Shown here: piece after piece, positions 61,129 through 64,000 of the stretch
How the letters are laid out: every line of letters starts with the position of its first letter
Position numbering within the stretch: the stretch's first letter is position 1
NCBI GenBank assembly: GCA_037577475.1
Contig: CM075184.1
Coordinates: 29,432,094 to 29,496,093 of the forward strand
Direction: 5' to 3'
DNA: 64,000 nucleotides
Source of the DNA: Chaunax sp. Z400
Lineage: Eukaryota; Chordata; Actinopteri; Lophiiformes; Chaunacidae
The notes under the pieces: model-generated
Database searches by the model: none
Seen by the model: only the letters and a program-made list of their open reading frames with translations
Told to the model about the DNA's origin: nothing
Made by a program: the position numbers and the translations under genes

Positions 61129-61292
61129 ATGAACAAGGGAACCCCAGAACAAAGTGAACTTGGAGTTGAACAAACCAATAGGTCTGTCCGCACAATGAAC
61201 GAGTGCAGAAACAGGGAGCTGCTCGCTAAATTTATAAATTTCCCCACTGTGGGACTAATAAAGGGATATCTTATCTTATCTTATCTTGTCTT
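61129..61292 (+). mobile_element. Non-LTR retrotransposon 3' tail with (TTATC)n (plus)
   Basis: AATTTCCCCACTGTGGGACT (61237-61256) then AATAAAGGGATATCTTATC, followed by TTATC units to 61292, is a classic teleost LINE 3' end: a short hairpin (CCCACTGTGGG), then AATAAAG, then a pentamer tail. The upstream AT-balanced 100 bp from about 61129 probably belongs to its 3' untranslated region. No ORF is present, so it is a 5'-truncated insertion. It has the same architecture as the minus-strand tail at 47449. Confidence 0.8.
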
Positions 61293-62416
61293 AACTGGCC
61301 GAGTGAGCTGGCTTGTTTACTAAGTCAGATATGCCACCTCCTGGTTATGCCAGCAGGTGCAGGTCCCCCATGAAGTCCCTTCCAGATCCCAAATGTCTCC
61401 AGCAGGCAGGATATAAAGACCTGCTCCTATTGTTGGAGCTGTTGTAGTAGCTGAACTTCCAGGAAAAGCGCTTCTTGTCACTTCCATGCCCCGGGACTGG
61501 GGTGTGATCCATGTCACAGCACAGATACTATTAAAGAAATGATTTGTTATGCGTAGGTTGTAATGAAACGTCTCCTGAGGCTAAGCTAGGACAGGTCCTG
61601 AGTCATGTATCCCAGGGTCATCGGCTTTCGATCGTCATACTCCCAACCCAGGTGACCCAACTGGGTTTGATCAGACCTTAGCTTCTGAGCTAGCAGCTGT
61701 TTCCCATGTACCCACCCTCTTACTCTATGGCAATGTTGATGCTCTCTCTGCAGCCTCTGTGTTTTATCAGATGGTTGGATGGATAGAATGGATAGCAAAA
61801 AATCAGAATAAAATGGCAACCTGTGATGGTAACACATGAAAAAATAGGCATGAGCTTTGCATCCCTTCTTCAAGAATCGAGTTGGTCGGCACAGCACCCT
61901 GATCACCATGAACTTCACCTATGCCCAGAGTAACATGTGGTACTGGATTAGGGTAGAAGGGTCCAACAGCAGACCTCTGGGGATCCCAGGTCTGCGAGCC
62001 AATGGAAAGAGAGTGGAGGCCTTTAATAAAGTCTAGTCTGCAGTTAGACCCCCTTGGGTTCGGGTGCTAAAACCATTACAGAATGTCTATTTGATGAGCA
62101 CTTGTTTCTTTTGGGAGTTCTACAGGGTGGTGTATTCGAAGGTTTTCAGTTCCACTATTTTCTTTTTACAAGTGATTGTCACAAGTCATCGCTTCAATGT
62201 TGACTAAGCCTCATGCAATTTTAAACAACTTTTGTGGATGCATGGACAAGTAATTGATTGAAAGAAAATTAATTTATGTAAAACGAATCTGATGAACCCA
62301 ATAGTATAGCTTCTTACAGACCTTGATTCTGATATTACCACCCCTCAGCTGCTCATGGTGTCTGTCTTCCTGTCTCTTTCTACCTCAATCGATCTCTGAT
62401 TACAGACCATTTTGTT
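61293..62416. other. GC-richer block, repeat-like but unidentified
   Basis: Between the LINE tail and the dispersed repeat lies sequence richer in G and C than its surroundings up to about 62060, with words such as CCTTCCAGATCCCAAATG, GCCCCGGGACTGGGGTG and CTCCCAACCCAGGTGACCC. AACCCAG (61645-61651) and CTGGGTT (61661-61667) form an inverted repeat. A 110-codon minus-strand frame (61586-61918) has no family features. It looks like old mobile-element or nested-repeat sequence, but I cannot name it. Confidence 0.35.
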
Positions 62417-62534
62417 CAGAGATTGTGCAGTTGTGCTGCAATGAAGACTGCTCTCTACACCACTTTTGTTTATTTACACTGAATGAGCCAAAGGCAGCAT
62501 AACTCCACCCCAGTATGTGATTTAAAATAACATG
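62417..62534. repeat. Unidentified dispersed repeat, copy B
   Basis: Partner of 1022-1122: about 57 of 81 positions match over 62417-62497. It then carries about 18 extra bases (CATAACTCCACCCCAGTA) before the match resumes at TGTGATTT (62516). Being 61 kb away and in the same orientation, it is an interspersed copy, not a tandem one. Confidence 0.7.
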
Positions 62535-64000
62535 TCAGCGTTTGAAATAGCATGGCCAAAACAATCATTTACCATCACTGTTATATGTGGACGAGCTCAT
62601 CCTCTGCGTGCTCTGCTATTTAGTATTTCTTCTGCTCTTTAAACTCACTATAATTCTATAAAATTGTTTATGTTTTATTTATATAAATATGATGTGTACT
62701 CAGGAAGACCTGGAAGCCAGGAGCCTCAGAGGAGACCAGTGCTGGCTCTCTCCTCAGGGTCTTTCACACCGTGTACTTGATCGTGTCCACCAGTAACCGT
62801 CTGAATTCTTTTCATGCAAATATTCATTTGCTCATCAAGATCAAATCCTGTCACCTGAGGAATTTGCAATACACTAAAGTGTAGAACAATTATACAAAAT
62901 GCATGAATTTTCCCAGCTTTCTTTATTTCCCACTGATTCTCCTGTTCTCCTGTGTTTTCCATCTTTCCAACCTCTTTCTTTCGTTCCCCTCCCTCTATCC
63001 CCAGAATCAAGGTCTGCTGGGGCATTTTTAAGACAGAGGCTTCCTGGACTATTTTGGTATCAAAGCTTTGAGGCAGCAAGAGGCATGCTCTCTGAAGTTG
63101 ACATGTAAGGAGAGGAGGGCCTTCCTTTCTCGCTGGTTTGTAGGAGCAATGGGAGGGAGGGGGGGCACTCAGTAGCCCTGCCAGGAGTGATCCCTTCTGG
63201 GGATATGAGCCTCAAACGCTTGCCTTCAAGTCCAGACCATCCCGAGCCATTGGGGAGGCTTACGTTTCATATGTTTGGTGCCCAGATGACTGGATGTATG
63301 GATGTATGGGCGTGGGTACATGCATACATTCATGTGATTTACTGCGCACAGTTGTGTTGTAGTGTTTTTGAGTGTTGTAACACAATGCAAGTGTTTCCCA
63401 CATTTGACTTTTTTAACTGAAATAAATCTTCACAAAACAATCTCTTACTGAAGCTACCCAAAATGGACATTCTTCCCTTTTGTTTTTTTACAATCCAAAA
63501 ACATGCATTGATGTTTCCAAATGTGATGGCAATGAAAAGCAGAAGTTTGTTTCAGCAGAAGATCATGGTGTGGACGTAGTGGGTCAGCGTCAGCCAGTCC
63601 AGCTTCTTCCAGATTTGTGCTTTTGAACTCCTAATCAAATATCTTTTTGGTATTTGAGTTCAGATGTTCAATTTGTCACCGCTATGTGTGAACAATACAC
63701 GTGACATTCAAAATTAGTTTGGGCAAACAATGTGACTCTCTCTCTCTCTCACATCACCAAATGGGTATTTTTTTCCCTTTGCAGTTCCATTATAAGGCTG
63801 ATGAGGTGTTGTATTTTTACATGAAAATATTGCCTCCAGCTTAAATGTGAATTTAACTAGCTCCAGCCCTATGTGCTCAACTGTTGTCCAGATGACCCCC
63901 TCTGTTTTTCACTCCACGCTGAGGAAGTCCATCCTACACAGGATCTGATAATGAATCGGTTTGACCTGGCTACTTCCTCTACCAACACTCTGATGCCTGA
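62535..64000. other. Non-coding DNA to the window end
   Basis: No gene is recognised. A GTATGGATGTATGGGCG patch lies near 63296-63312, and a short CT array at 63737-63750. The 117-codon minus frame at 62726-63079 has no domain I recognise. Confidence 0.55.

Overview
The window reads as non-coding nuclear DNA from a ray-finned (teleost) fish, probably a percomorph. Three things point there. First, CA/GT, TA and CT microsatellites are dense and long. Second, several interspersed repeats are of types I know from teleost genomes: a hAT/BED transposase relic, non-LTR retrotransposon 3' tails, and the families ending in GGAATTGGGGTTGTA and carrying ACCTCCGCC. Third, there is no bacterial gene structure and no mammalian Alu, B1 or L1. 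I recognise no intact protein-coding gene, no convincing exon and no structural RNA gene. The open frames are short, overlap on both strands, often run through microsatellites and resemble no family, apart from transposon debris. The window is best read as a gene desert or part of a very large intron.

Layout. 0-1.4 kb: AT-rich DNA, one copy of an unidentified dispersed repeat (its partner lies near 62.4 kb), and the decayed C-terminus of a LINE-type reverse transcriptase ORF on the minus strand. 1.4-8.4 kb: unique-looking AT-rich sequence. 8.4-13.8 kb: a cluster of old DNA-transposon ends. 13.8-21.5 kb: mostly unique sequence with an unusually CpG-rich CCGT-repeat block near 14.9 kb, a long CT tract at 17.7 kb, and stretches that look like candidate conserved non-coding elements. 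21.5-22.0 kb: a broken hAT-superfamily transposase with a BED zinc finger on the minus strand. 22-27.7 kb: unique sequence with a nested inverted repeat at 22.72 kb and a CA array at 25.3 kb. 27.7-28.2 kb: a probable pogo/Tigger-like transposon remnant. 28.2-47.1 kb: long unique stretches with few repeats, a CCTTA pentamer array at 33.4 kb and a 79-bp CA array at 42.2 kb. 47.1-48.4 kb: a mobile-element cluster of two LINE 3' tails plus an ACCTCCGCC element. 49.2-51.5 kb: four long dinucleotide arrays, including about 180 bp of TA. 51.5-61.1 kb: unique sequence with more GT/CA arrays. 61.1-64 kb: a plus-strand LINE 3' tail, a GC-richer unidentified block and the second copy of the unidentified repeat.

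No genes work together here. The content is a record of transposition and decay (at least two non-LTR retrotransposon tail types and four or more DNA-transposon families, none with an intact ORF), plus microsatellites and high-complexity stretches that may hold cis-regulatory elements. I could run no alignment, so family names are from memory and regulatory calls are inference.
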